From Rutpela maculata (Eukaryota; Arthropoda; Insecta; Coleoptera; Cerambycidae), in contig OW386286.2 in NCBI GenBank assembly GCA_936432065.2, positions 262,217,987 through 262,281,986 of the forward strand: 64,000 nucleotides of DNA. Direction: 5' to 3'. The translations under genes and the position numbers were made by a program. Shown in pieces: positions 34,006-46,640 of this stretch. Below the pieces are notes generated by a model. That model was not told the DNA's origin, searched no databases, and worked only from the letters and a program-made list of their open reading frames with translations. The stretch's first letter is position 1. Every line of letters starts with the position of its first letter.

Positions 34006-34607
34006 GTTCGATATTTGTCCATGAAATAAATCGCTCCAAAGTCACGTGTAATTTATCTGTTTGCTCAATGCTCTGATTTCCGAAGTAATATCCAAACACA
34101 GCTGATTTGGGTCCACCGTGTGGGGAGGTTCCAGCCGCTTCCAGTAGCTGCCTATTTTTTTTTCCTAATTTAAGTGGACTATTTCCCCAAAAAATAGTAC
34201 CCTAATATAGACAGGAATGAACCAAGACATGTTCAGCCTGCGCGAGTTTCATTCTCCACCCGCTTTGTTTTATTCAGTCAATACTATTTTTCACGTTTTA
34301 TTTTTTTTTTAATTAGTTATCTATATTCAATTATTTACTACTTTATATTGTTTGCATCAATTTCGTTTATATTCAATTTCCGTCGTACATTATAATAAAT
34401 TTGTAAGATTTCCCTGGCAAACACAAGTTGTTCACAACTCAGCTGCCAGGTTCTCAAAATTGTCATGTTTATGTAATGTATATAATACAAAAATAAATTT
34501 GAATTTGAATGAATATAGGCAAAGTAGTACAATGGGCAAGTATACATTTTTAATAATTTAATAACATCTACACATAAAAACAGTTGACCCGTATTTTTTT
34601 ATTTTAT
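34006..34607. other. Unassigned spacer
   Basis: No gene or bounded repeat recognised. Confidence 0.45.
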
Positions 34608-34816
34608 TTTACTTCCACATCCAATGGAAGTATAGTAACGACAAAAAAAAAATTGAAAATTTTTATTGTTGAAATAGGTTTAGAATGTCATGAAACGTCG
34701 AGATTTTGAGTTTGACCGAAAAAAAAAATTATGTCTGCCTGTCGGTCTGTCTAACTTTTTTGTGCGTACGATTACTCTGGAACCGTTGAAGACATTGACT
34801 TGAAATTAGAAAAGTT
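34608..34816 (+). mobile_element. Helentron-like family B, copy 2 (fragment)
   Basis: Hairpin-end portion only: ACTTCCACATCCAATGGAAG, TATAGTAACGACAAAAAA, a CTGCCTGTCGGTCTGTCTAA cluster and TACTCTGGAACCGTTGAAGA. The match breaks off after GACTTGAAATTAG at about 34,812. Confidence 0.8.
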
Positions 34817-34824
34817 TCGAAAAG

Positions 34825-35049
34825 TTGAACCTTAATAAACAGTTAACAGCTACAAAGGATGGAAATACTGCTTTCGTAATGGACAATATTGTAAATAATC
34901 TCAATGCATCTTTACGGAAATTATCTTCTGAAACAAATATTTCCTACTCATCTTGTCAAAGAATTTTTAAGAGAAATAAGTTGTTAATAAAAGTTGTAGA
35001 TAAAATTATTATCTACAAAAAAGCTCTCTACAAATTTTATGTGTTATAG
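34825..35049 (+). pseudogene. Transposase helix-turn-helix relic
   Basis: A 74-codon frame contains NLNASLRKLSSETNISYSSC followed by QRIFKRNKL. This fits the helix-turn-helix of insect DDE-transposase-like proteins, where NPxxSxRxLSxETxISxxSVxRILKxxK is common. Nothing recognisable follows; the frame ends in low-complexity KVVDKIIIYKKALYK. It starts immediately after the broken Helentron-like fragment. The family assignment is by motif only. Confidence 0.5.
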
Positions 35050-35671
35050 TTTTCAAGACATGTTAAAAAACCATTTACACCCTTATTTTCAAGTTGGCGG
35101 CCAAATGGATGCATCCTCGACCCCCAAAAACACTCAAATTTATAATTGTTGGACCCCCTCCCCACATAATAAGAAAAATGAAATCGCATTCTACCCAAAA
35201 TGTACGTTGACCTTTTTTTAATGCTGGATTGAGTGGACTATTTACATATCTTTTTTTCCCAATGTAAAGAAACTGCAACTTATATGCTGCCGATGAATTT
35301 AAATCAAGACTGGTTGACATTCTTATTTGAGACACTGACAATGTGTAACATGCCGTAACTGATTAGATTTGAATGATTATCTCCGCTCTACTTAGAATTA
35401 TGACCGTGATGGTACGCAGACCGTGCGAGGGAAGGACTATTGTTTACCTTTGTGGTATTTAAAATAAACAATATCTTTTTTATATTTCTTAATAATTTTA
35501 TTATTATTTTTTTAAACATCAGTCTAAAATATTACTCGAACCTTGACATTCTGACCTATAAATACTTCACTGGAAGATTGACAGATTACGTTTTTCTTGC
35601 ATTTTACACCATACAAGAAGTTTCAACATTAATGATTTAGTCTGACTACTTCGTTTCTTTGACATACTTGT
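35050..35671. other. Unassigned spacer
   Basis: No gene recognised. The frame at 35,440-35,640 is hydrophobic AT-rich noise. Confidence 0.4.
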
Positions 35672-35923
35672 TCAAGTGGTAGACGCATTTTGTCCCGCAA
35701 GTATGGTGATGGGCAGAATTTTTTCGAGCATTTCATGATGTCCATAGTTCATAAATAAAATTTGATCGTTAATTGTTTCAGTCAACGACACTATTTTTTT
35801 TTGCATAGTTGAAACACTTCCAACGAGCCTTGTCCCGCGTATTTTCTGAAGACAACCATTTTCACTATTTATGGCAAAGAAATAGTAGAAAAAAATGTTA
35901 ATAAAATCGGCGAAAAATTTCTG
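35672..35923 (-). other. 84-codon minus-strand open frame, possible inverted LINE ORF1 piece
   Basis: The stretch reads GCLQKIRGTRLVGSVSTMQK then KIVSLTETINDQILFMNYG and ends in a stop at 35,674-35,672. Its composition is protein-like and differs from the surrounding AT noise. It lies directly upstream of the + strand LINE in inverted orientation, which is where twin priming would leave an inverted 5' piece. I do not recognise a specific domain. Confidence 0.3.
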
Positions 35924-36013
35924 TCACTGGTCTCTTCTTTCGAAGCCTATATTTGTTATTATTTTTTATTCTTTAAGTGGGACTATCAAAATGTCCGTGC
36001 TCCTTACGATGAC

Positions 36014-39000
36014 TGTTAAAAATGATTGGTGGTGGTCAATCCCCTCAACAGCCGCACCAACTTGCTTCTACCGGAACGGGCTTCATATGTTCACGACAAT
36101 CTACCCCTTCGACAAGTGCAACTGTTCATACTTCAACAAGGCCTTCGGTCAACAGAAAAGAGGACAACACTGATCTTTTTCGTGCCTAAACAAAAAATTA
36201 CAGTTATGCATCAAAATATAAGAAGCTTAATAAACAAGGTATTACCTCTTGAACTTCTTTTAATCACCGAACATTGGCTAAGTCCAATGGGAATTGAATC
36301 TATACATATACCAAATTATAAAATTTGTTCCTCCTTTTGCCGTACCTCGAGTGAGCACGGTGGTAGCGCTATATTCTGTAGAAATAAAATAAAGTATGAG
36401 GTAATTGACGTTAAAGACTATTGCATCGAAAATGTTATTGAATGTTCATGTATACAACTACGAGATTTTTCCATCACGGTTATAGTTGTGTACAGGCCAC
36501 CCTCTGGCGATTACTATCAGTTTCTTGAGTATTTCTGTGCACTACTTAGTCGATTTGAAAATACGTCATCAATTATAATAGGAGGAGATTTTAATGTTGA
36601 TCGTTTAAAAAATACTGCAAATAAACTGATGTTTGACGATTTACTGGTTATGTATGATCTTAAGTGAACGATTAATTTTCCGACGAGGGTAAAGGATAAT
36701 ACTGCTACATGTATTGACAACATTTTTGTAAATGTAGATCTGGTCGATTATATGATCAATAACATTAATTTCTGTCTCTCTGACCATTATACTCAAATAT
36801 TAAATTTTAATGTGTATTGTAATAGAAATGAATCGAAACAATCAAAATCTATAACCAAAAGAAACATGTGTAAAAAGAACATCGACAGGTTTAATGACCT
36901 TTTAGGAAATGAAAACTGGATAAATGTTTTTTCTCAAACCTGTCCAAAGTCTGCCTTTAATGAGTTCGCGGATACTCTAAGTTATTATTTCGAGATTTGC
37001 TTTCCTCTTCAACGTGTCAAACAAAACAGAAAAGAATCTCCACCTGTGTGGGTTTCGGAGGAGCTTCTAGAATTAAGACAAAGAGTGTGTTTGATCTCAG
37101 ACCTTGCTCAAAAATATCCTCAACTAAAGCCTATCTGCAGAAATGTAAATAATGAGTATAAAAATAAACTAAAAGAAAGCAAAACAGCTTATAATGATAA
37201 TGAAATTTCAGAATCAACAAACAAGGTTAAAACAATGTGGAATATGATAAACGAGGTGGTAGGAAAATCTTCTGCTTCACAGATAAAAATAGTTGTTCAC
37301 GAGGATGGTTCCCTTTTGCCAGATAATGTTATCGCAGATAATTTCAATGCCTATTTTACTACAGGTCATATAAATCCCCAAGTTGACCCCATCGATTTAA
37401 ATTTCTTAAATACAAACATACCACTTTTTCGTCAATCATTTTTTCTTCAACCAGTAACTGAAATAGATACGTTATCGTTTATTAGTAGGCTCAAGCCATC
37501 TAATTCCAGTGGTCTGGATAATATGTCTAACAATCTATTAAAGAAATGTAAAAATAATTTCGCTTCACCGTTAACTTACATAATTCATCTATGCTTTGTA
37601 AATGGAGTTTTTCCTGACGACTTAAAAATTAGTAAAGTAATCCCACTCTTTAAAAAAGGAGACAAAAACTCTTATAATAATTATCGTGCGATTAGCATAA
37701 TTTCAAGTATGTCGAAGGTTATAGAATTTGCATTTTTAGAACAGTTAAGTGGATTCTTTCATAAAAATAACCTCTTATTGCCAGTTCAGCACGGTTTCCT
37801 AAAAAATAGAAGTGTTGACACTGCATTAGTAAACTTTCACAGCTCAGTAGTAGACGCCCTAGATAAAGGATTATATGCTTTTGGTCTTTTTATAGATTAC
37901 TCACGAGCCTTTGATTGTGTTGATTATGACGTACTTATTGCCAATGTGTTCAGATATGGTATCAGGAGTCTTGCTTTAGATTTTTTATCCAGCTATATTA
38001 AAAACCGTGCGCAAGTAGTCTATGTGAATAGAACAGAACAAATATCTAATAAATGCCGGTGTACCACAAGGCTCCATACTGGGGCCATTTATTTACCTTG
38101 TTTTTGCCAACGATCTTGCATTATACATTCAAAGCAAATACAACGTTTGCATTACTTGTTACGCTGATGATACTAACTTTTTAATTGTTCAAAAAAGTCC
38201 CGACGCAGTAAAAAATATATCGAAAGATCTATACAGGGATGTTATAATTTGGTCAGAGAAAAACCGGCTTACACTAAATAAAGAAAAAACAACTAATGTA
38301 TCATTTAGGTACAACATCGAGCAAAACCCTAACGACGAATTTTTAGTAACAGATTCTACTAAAATCTTGGGTGTTATGTTCGACAGAAATTTGACGCGGG
38401 CTGCTCACATAGATAGTTTGTGTGTGAAGCTCGGTAAAGGTTGTTACGGTATGCGTAACTTAAAAAATCACTGCGGTAAAGGTTCTCTATTGACATTTTA
38501 TTACTCTAACATACATTCCCATCTACGGTATGGAATTATGTTGTGGGGTTTGAGTACTACCTATGTTCGTCGGGCATTTATTCTGCAAAAGCGTGTCATT
38601 AGGACTATGGAGAGTTTACATCCCCGAGAATCGTGCAGAGAATCCTTTAAAGCCCTCAAAATATTAACTCTGCCTAGTATATATATTTATGAAATATGTT
38701 GTTATGTTTTTAAAAACAAATCAACTTTCCTTACCAACCAAACACATCACAATTATCAAACTAGATTTAAAGATCAGCTAATTCCTCATCAGCATACAAC
38801 AGCAATATATCAAAAAAGTGTGTTTTACAACGGATGTAAAATTTATAATCATTTGCCCATTGATTTAAAAAATTGTAAAAGCCTATTTACTTTTAAAAAG
38901 AGGATAAAGAATTTACTAGTTGAAAAGTGCTTGTATGATGTTAATGAATTTTACTCAGTCTGACTATTTATATATTTATGTGTTTATTTATTTATTGTGT

Positions 39001-39192
39001 TTTATACTTTTGTAGTTTGTTATTATGTACGTGTTGTCGCTTATACAATTTTACATGTATTTTATTCTATATTTTGTATTGTATTATGCTTATGCATATT
39101 AACTCAGATTTTTGACGCACTCCTGAGTTACTTGTATGGTAATTAACTAATTGTACTTGTGATTGGGAAATAAAGATTATTATTATTATTAT
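36014..39192 (+). mobile_element. LINE, nearly full-length ORF2 with (ATT)n tail
   Basis: The + strand element contains endonuclease, RT and C-terminal domain, then about 200 bp of 3' UTR and AATAAAGATTATTATTATT at 39,170-39,190. Upstream, a short frame at 36,014-36,187 (GGGQSPQQPHQLASTG, Ser/Thr/Gln-rich) may be the end of ORF1. No CCHC knuckle is seen, so the 5' part is truncated or rearranged. The 3' end type matches the LINE at 18,655-19,645. Confidence 0.9.
36206..38963 (+). pseudogene. LINE ORF2: endonuclease, reverse transcriptase, C-terminal domain
   Basis: The start ATG (MHQNIRSLINKV) lies at 36,206. The AP endonuclease includes LLITEHWL, HGGSAIF, VVYRPPSGDYYQF, GGDFNVDRL and LSDHYTQIL. 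RT motifs follow: SSGLDNMSNNLL, IPLFKKGDKNSYNNYRAISI, QHGFLKNRSVDTAL, FIDYSRAFDCVDYDVL, GVPQGSILGPFIYLVF and CYADDTNFL (YADD codons 38,160-38,171), then TKILGVMFDRNLT and a C-terminal HLRYGIMLWG region. Two lesions disable it: TGA at 36,665-36,667 and one frameshift near 38,055, just before GVPQGS. The catalytic residues are present. About 920 codons is close to the usual ORF2 length for I/Jockey-like elements. Confidence 0.93.
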
Positions 39193-39995
39193 AAGTTGAC
39201 TCAAATTTTGAACGCCGACATTTTGAATTTTTCAAGTTTTTGCTTTTTTTTTGGGAGTCGTGAAGGTAATTCCTACCTTTATACCAAAGTCCCTAGCTGA
39301 TCGGAAAGTATCCAAACAATTCGCAGACATAAGCATATACATAGTTACACTCTTCTTTTGTATAAAACAGTGTAAAAATGTTTTTACCTATATTTATCAG
39401 TCCGGTGAATTGGTTGTCGATGAGCTAGGAACTTGAAATTTGGCATGCAGGTAGGGCGTACTTTTCCGACACCCATAAAATTCCAAAATTTGCAAAATTC
39501 AAAATGATGGCCCCAATATGGCTACCAATACGTAGATATATGTCATATATGTAGAAAGCAATACCCCACATTCAAATGAGGACGCTGCCAAAATGGAAAG
39601 AGCTGTGAAAGAAACTACGAACCAAGTTGTAGAAAATTAAAAAGTAAGGGGCGGCATATATACGTATCTTTTATTGTTTTGGCAATGTGTGCGTTTAAAT
39701 TCCATGAATCTGTTCGAATTTTGCTTGTACATTTTTTTCATATCTCACCATTATGGCAGCGTTCTCATTTTAAAGTACAGCATATTTATGTATTTTTTTT
39801 ACGATATTTGCATGCTTTTCAAGTTTAAATCAGACATTTTGAATCGATCATATTTCCAATTTTGCAATTATGATATCAAAATCGTAATTAGTGGTCTCGA
39901 ATACCCATGTATGAATTTTTTCGTAATTTTATCGTATGTAATATCACTAGTGCGTAAAATTTTATCGAAAATTTTTTCGAAAGCGTGTTGCCTGG
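39193..39995. other. Unassigned spacer
   Basis: No gene recognised. The segment GCAATTATGATATCAAAATC at about 39,864 recurs at 41,527, so repeat material is present. Confidence 0.45.
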
Positions 39996-39996
39996 T

Positions 39997-40106
39997 AATA
40001 TAAAGAGTGCAAATTGGCAGTTTATTATCTGATTAAATCCCGACCGCTTTAGCGGGAGGGATTTAATCTTTGATAATAAACTGCCAATTTGCACGAGTTA
40101 TATTAA
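39997..40106. mobile_element. 110-bp perfect-hairpin MITE-like element
   Basis: The arms GTGCAAATTGGCAGTTTATT and AATAAACTGCCAATTTGCAC, continued by GATTAAATCCCGACCGCT and AGCGGGAGGGATTTAATC, form a hairpin with almost no loop. Outer partial pairing is TAATATAA with TTATATTA. It is non-coding. Confidence 0.85.
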
Positions 40107-41435
40107 CTAAGGGCAACTTAGCTTGAGAAAAAATTTTTAGATAGTGGTATTTGAGGAGAATATTTCACGAGTAAATAATTCATTAAGTACATCTTCAATA
40201 TTATGTTTTCTCATTAATTGCATTCAGACGTTTTCTTGTCACTTTTTAGAGTTTACTGACCTTTATTTTCAATTTCCTCATTAATTTGATATACAGAAAT
40301 ATTTCCAAACCGACTCATATTGTCAAAACAGCAAATCTGAAACAAACGCAGTAGAAACAATGGAGATTCCCTATATTTTAAAATAATCTAGTGACGTTTC
40401 TATGGCAACTAGTAAATAAAACGAGTTGAAACCTTAGATATTATAATATATAGATTGGCTTAACACCTTTCAGGCGTTTCTGAGGTGCAATATGACGAGG
40501 AACGATAGAGAGAGCACTACATCTTTAATCTGCGAGCACTACTTTATTCACGATGTCCCTCCTATTTATTACTATACACTCATGGTTCCGAGATTGACAT
40601 AGAGAGCGCCATCTAGCGCTGCCTCTACTAGAGTTATATTCCATAATAATTGTTCATTGATTCATATTTACGTATTTAATCCTTATTTTTAACTTACGAA
40701 GTTTACAAATTATGTTGAGGTTTGCTTCGTTAGGCAGAGTGAATTTTAAATACTACAAATTAAAATATTGCACAGCTTTGATTCAACTAGTTACTTTTTG
40801 ATAGATTACCGTATGTAAGTAGGTACCTAGGTATTTTTAGTTTGTTTCCAGAGCGAATGTGTTTACTTGACATTTATAATAAATGATTTGCTTAACTTTG
40901 TAACTACGTTATTGAGCTATTGAAAGCTGTGCTTGACTTGTTCCTGTATTATGAGCTAGGTATATTAAGTACAATCTTTGTATATTATTGTTACCTGATT
41001 GAAAAGTAGGCAAATTGAAATAGTTACAGATAGGCAAGGGTTATAGCCTATATATTTCAGACAGGCTTCTCTTTGGAACTGACGATTGTTTACTATATAT
41101 GTGGTATGTTTATGTTTGCTAGTACATAATACAATATTACAATTTACAAGGTAAGTTAACAATTTGTAATAAGCTAGAGAAGATATTTATAGATAAAATT
41201 TAAAAGAGTGAGTTGCCATATTTGCCGAAAATATTTCACGAAACAAAACTTCAAAAAATTATCGCAGTATTTGCCGCTGCAGCGACATAAAAAATTAGAG
41301 CGATAAATTTTGCATGTTGGTACTGTCAAAAGCCGATCTAGCTTGAATTACCACTAATAATGACATTTGATTGGTGCAATGTTGTGAAAAAACGGGCTCT
41401 CATTGGCTATAGCGTTAATGAGGGAAATAATCATT
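40107..41435. other. Unassigned AT-rich DNA with diverged repeats
   Basis: No gene recognised. 41,005-41,480 resembles 46,235-46,640 in diverged form: GGTTACAGATAGCCAAGGG-type, GACAGTA with GATCGGCTTTTGA, and AATGAGGGAAATAATCATT. This is an old dispersed repeat. Confidence 0.5.
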
Positions 41436-41670
41436 TAAATTGCTTAAGTTATCACAGTTTCAAATTATTTTTGATGAAATATTGATTTTTAAAGTTATTT
41501 CAAAAAAAATTATTTGCACACTTTTTGCAATTATGATATCAAAATCGTAGTTAGTATGTATGAATTTTTTCGTAATTTTATCATTTAAATTGCTTGAGTT
41601 AACACAGTTTCAAATTATTTTTGATAAAATATTGATTTTTTTCAAAAAAAAAATTATTTGCACACTTTTT
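41436..41670. repeat. Tandem duplication of about 141 bp
   Basis: Two copies share CATTTAAATTGCTT, CACAGTTTCAAATTATTTTT and AAATTATTTGCACACTTTTT. Confidence 0.85.
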
Positions 41671-43655
41671 AATGGGAAAACTTTAAAACTGGTTGTGTTT
41701 AGAGTGCGTTGCAAACGGTTTCATTCAAATCTCTTATAGTAAGGCAGCCCGTTGCCAAAAACCCCTATCAACTCAGCGAGCTTTATCGCGGGGAAACTCT
41801 CTAGATTATGAAATTCTAAGATACTTTTTCATACGACGCGACGGAACTTTGAAAAACGATACGGGCGGCTGGCAAACGACTTTTCGTCTGTCGCAAAAAA
41901 TGTCATAATTTTTATACCGCGGCGAGGTAGTTCTCGATTAATTCTCGTTAAAAATGATGAACAAGACATGAATTAATCGAGAACTGATATTTTTCATTGG
42001 CCTACGTTTCAATAATATCAATCACAGTGTTATCAAATTGGAGGCTAAAATTATCAAAGCAGCGAGGCTAAAACTTTTTTCCATTTATAGAGTGGGGTAT
42101 ATAAAACGATAAAAAAATGCGATTGCCGTTTTCCGTTGACCGTAGCTGCGCAAAATCGAATGGAGTCGCATATACGTTCGGCGTGGTGGCGCGGAGGACA
42201 CAGAAATGCTGAATGACTTCGTTGCCTATGACAACGACATGGAGTGTATCCAAAGCCATGTAGCATCTCCAGCAGATAGAATAGAACCTGTGTATATCTA
42301 AATAAAAGATGGCAGCTGTCGTTATACAGAGACGGTAAACTCCGTATAGTGCCAACGCAGCATCCTCGGTCAGCAGCTCTATCATTACTGTATGTCCTTG
42401 AAATTCAATTCCAATTCCAATTCCAATTAAGCAACATGTGAATGTAATCACTCGTAACTGAACTAGCAAAAAGTTCCGTTCGAACTTTCTTGTGGTCAAG
42501 AGACATCGAAACTACTTGATAATGAGCAGAACTGCCTCGCTGCGGTGATCGGTATTTTGACCGGTGGCCATTTTCATTATTTCGGTCTTTGTAACTCGGC
42601 GTCTCAGTCAAAAGGACAGTTCTCAATTTTTTCTCATCATATTTACTTCCCTACTTACGACAAGAAGACAAAAGAAACTGCCTCGCTGCGAAGACCGAGA
42701 TGAACGGTTTTTCTTTACATGTTCAAAGTTCGATTTGAACCCTTTAGGACTAGTAAAACGTTCCGTCACCCTGAACTTTTTTTCTCAGCTCTCCCAGAAC
42801 TGATGAGAAACGCTGGAATTATCTTCCCTAAAGCAACTTGAAAATGTTGGTAGCGGGCTGCCGTACTATTAAGTTCAAAGTATTTCTGTAATAACGCACT
42901 TTTTTCATCTAAACGCACTGGACGGGACGGGATAAGTAAAAATCAAATTGCTATCCATTAATAACAACAAACGGTAAAAAATTACTGAATAATGGTTTGT
43001 TTATAAGGCTTCTGCACTGTAACGCTCAGTTTTTATATTTTTAACATATTTATTTATACAGTGAACGTACAACTGAAATAAACAACTCGTGCTGTCCAAT
43101 TATTGCTGCAGCGAACTCTACATCCTGCATGATATATTTCGTCGAGTTATTTTGGGTATATTATAACATTACATGGCTTGTACTAAATTACTGCAATTAT
43201 TGGACTATCAAAATATAATTTAGCTGCATTACTGGTACATGTAGGTAAATGTTCAGGAAAATTTACCGCAACGAATCGGTTAATAATAGCCGGTGCAGAT
43301 AAATCGTCCCTGCTGGTAGCTAAATATTTGTAATTTCTTTTTATCGACAAATTTACAATGTAATAACTGCTCAAAATTGCCATTTATTGCTCTTAAGTGT
43401 ATCAAATTTGTGGCAGTAATTAGTGAGGAACTCCAGTATTAATGTGGTAACCTTTTTGCGTACCAGGCAATTTGGTTTCGCTAAGAATTTTTAAGAGCAA
43501 ATTATGCAAAATGATGACCGAAATTTTCCGTTGCGTGCACTTAGTAAGACATGTTTAATATAGGGTATTAGCTTTCTCCTGAAAGTTACGGGAAAGCAAA
43601 AAATAACTGTCGCTCGGTGGTTAACGTATGTACGTAGCTTGTATGTACGTATAGT
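41671..43655. other. GC-richer spacer with an unrecognised open frame
   Basis: Between 41,740 and 42,760 CpG content is visibly higher than in the surroundings. A 143-codon minus-strand frame (42,499-42,068) reads through it, including DIHRFYSICWRCYMALDTLH, but I cannot assign it. It could be an exon or a repeat, or chance. A TATATAAAA lies at 42,099 on the + strand. A short (AATTCC)n run is at 42,405-42,428, and a GTTCTCGATTAATTCTCG hairpin is at about 41,930-41,985. Confidence 0.35.
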
Positions 43656-43658
43656 ACA

Positions 43659-44992
43659 TAGTGGAGTCAATAGAGATTTTCACTTCGGAAAAATTCTGGG
43701 AAGCAGTAACTTTTGAGAATACATCTCTGAACATGTCAGGAACAACATACCAAAAGTTACCAATAATAGTCCTTGAGCGTAATTTGTTATTAAACAAATT
43801 AGTTGCTAAATACCAGTCTTTGTCAAATATATCTTAATTTTTTTTTCTTTCAAAAGGTAATTACGCCATTCGAAAGTACGGGAAATTTTACATTAAAAAA
43901 GTATATGAAGTTTTTTGCACGATCAATAATGTAGGCTTCAGATTTTTTTGTTCAACGCACGAAAATGGAACGCGGAGACACGTAAGCATGGCATTCCTCA
44001 TTTAGTGTCTGATGTTCCTTAAGTCGAATGACTACTTTATCTTTTTAGTAAACCTAACCGACTTTTATACAGGGCCAGTCGAAAAGTGAGAAATTTTACA
44101 CCCTATATGAGGTATCGAGCTAAAATTTTGTATAGAGGTATTTGAGACAACTGCGAATCGAATACGCTATCCAGTTTGCCGATAAAAAATTGCCTAATAG
44201 TCGATTTCGAAATTTCGATCCATTTAGAGGAGCATAGTAGGCCTTGAAAATATGAAAATTACAAAGTTTTCAAAGCAGTCAAATAAAGCTCATCGAGCAC
44301 TATATCTCAAAAAAAAATTAAAGTCGGCCAACGCGTTCCAAAATAACGCACACGCTGTATATACAGTTTTCACGAAATATTGAAAAAATCAAGTTTTTTC
44401 GGTAAATCGACTCAATGTTGATTGTTTCTACAATTCCTATCCTGTTTAAAATATAGAAAACATTAAAAATATTCACTGTGTCACGTGAATATTCCTTCGC
44501 GGAATGCAGTACGCATCACCTGCCCTGCACGTTGCGCTGTGTGTGTCCGCAGAGCATTGTAAAAGTAGTTTACACTTTTTCATAGATCATCTTGTAATGC
44601 TATGTACAATATCACCTTTTTTTTTTATTAGCTTCTTTTTAAGTTTTTATATGAATATGTATTTAAATTGTGTTTTTAATTGAATAGTGTTTTGAATTAT
44701 TTTATTGCTTGATGGAAGTCGGCCATATTGGATCAGCCATTTTGAATTACCTTTTTTTGACATCATAATCTGTTTCCCCCTTATATGTCAATTTGAATTA
44801 AATTGCTTTAACATTTTTCAACTTATAATAATAAAAAAAGTTTCTTTTTATTTAAATAATTAATAAACAATTTCCTCAGGATTATGTTTATAACTTTTTA
44901 TTTTAAGCTATGTAAAAGTGTTTTAGCAAAATCGAAGCTTCTCGTAATTATTCCGAAATAATGCATATTTTCAGCATCTATTGACTCCACTA
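43659..44992. mobile_element. Candidate DNA element, TAG...CTA ends with ACA duplication
   Basis: The ends TAGTGGAGTCAATAGA and its exact reverse complement bound 1,334 bp, flanked by ACA at 43,656-43,658 and 44,993-44,995. A further imperfect inner match (TTCGGAA) continues the repeat. The interior is AT-rich with no transposase. Its end form and 3-bp duplication resemble the three TAA-flanked elements in this window, but the target differs. Confidence 0.68.
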
Positions 44993-45049
44993 ACAGTCAA
45001 TCTGTCATTTGACCCGTGAATAATTCCTACAAGAGATTTTCTTTTTTAT

Positions 45050-46640
45050 ATACTATAGAGGGGGTTGCCCCAACCATCAATTCAAGTTTTCCACAAAAAT
45101 GTCGTGTCCGCTACGACCGCCATGTTGGAAAAATGACGATCAAAAGCGTTTTTTCCCGATTAACTCATTTCCCATTATTTCTGCCCTGAAATTAGCAATT
45201 ACCAATATTGCAGCAAATAAGAAAATCTACATTTTATATTTGAACAATTTTTCTCTATTTTTAATATTTTACGATTTACAGCCTTGAGAATGGTGAAAGT
45301 TTGTGCTTCGCTGTAGATTATTGCAATTATTTATATCCCCGTTGTTTCTATGCAGTAATTAGTTATTACCAGTATTGTAGTTTATAAAATGTCCTAAAAC
45401 ATCATCGTCTAAACAATTTTCTTCTACGGTCAACTGTTTAAAAATGACAGCGAATTTTGAAAAAGTTTCTTCAATTTTGGAAAAATATCTGCCCCGTTGT
45501 CCCGACGTTATTAATACTCATTACTAATTTATCATAATCAATAAGATTGACTCACAGTAGTGTTATTTCTTTGAAAGAATGAATTTTATCATAATCTCTC
45601 GAGTTTTCGCTGATCTGTCAACATTACATTTTTCTCTATTGCTAATACTTTACGATTTATGCTCGCAAAAAAATTTGTCAATTTTTGCATATTTTTGCAA
45701 TTATCTCTGTTACCATGGCTCCTACATAGTAAGTAGCTATTATCAATATTGTAGATTATAAAATTTCCTAAAAATTTTCTTGCGGTATCAATTGTTTACA
45801 AATTACAGAAGCTGAAAAAATTATTTAATTTTTAATCTTCGACCTGCTGTAGTTTTTAAACAATTGACGCAGATGAAAATTGTTTAGACAAAAGTTTTAG
45901 TAAATTTTATAAGTCACAATATTGGTAATAACTAATTATTACGTAGGAATAATGAAATGTGAGCTGAGGATAATGAAGAACAGAACGCTGCTAGATTCCT
46001 AAGCAGCATATACGCCAGTGAATAATACAAGAATTATTGTCATTAGATTGAAATGAATGTTGATAGTTATTTAACTATTTTTAATCTCTAAAAGGTTGAG
46101 TAAGTGCTACGGATTAATAATAATTTCCCAAATTAGTAACATGTTGTCACTCTGTGACAGATTACCGTCACAAGGTGCATTTTTTTTTACCTCATATCAA
46201 CAGTCTCTACATACGTACATACATACGTATTGTTGTTATTAGCAGTAAAACAACTAGATCGGCTTTTGACAGTACGAGGATGCAGTTTTATTACTGCAAG
46301 ACGCGTTACAGCGATAGACATGTTTTAATGTTAAAGAAGGGAAATTTAAATGGTTACAGATAGCCAAGGGTAAGTCTATTTATTGCTATTTATACATAGG
46401 TTACTTCAATTAACTCGAAACAACAAGCTCGAAAAACTTGTTTTTTAAAACAAATAAAAGCAGGTTCATGGAGAAAGTTTCACTAAATAAACTAAATAAA
46501 ACATGAGGTATACGAATGGATACAACGTGCGCAATTTGATTGATGGAATTGTGTCAAAAATTAGGATTTCATTGACTACCATGTTTAATGAGTGAAATAA
46601 TGATTATAAATTATCCCTAAGAATTGATTCGTATTTTACT
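45050..46640. repeat. Old mixed tandem/inverted repeat region
   Basis: 45,220-45,440 recurs in direct orientation at 45,600-45,800 (TTTTCTCTAT, TACGATTTA, TATTGTAG-TTATAAAAT). 45,340-45,455 pairs in inverted sense with 45,845-45,960 (TAATTAGTTATTACC, AACAATTTTC, CAACTGTTT). No gene is recognised. Confidence 0.65.

Noticed and set aside
44060..44370. Separate hAT-like element starting CAGGGCCAGTCG at 44,072
   Set aside because: No matching inverted end or 8-bp duplication could be found. It lies inside the TAG...CTA element.
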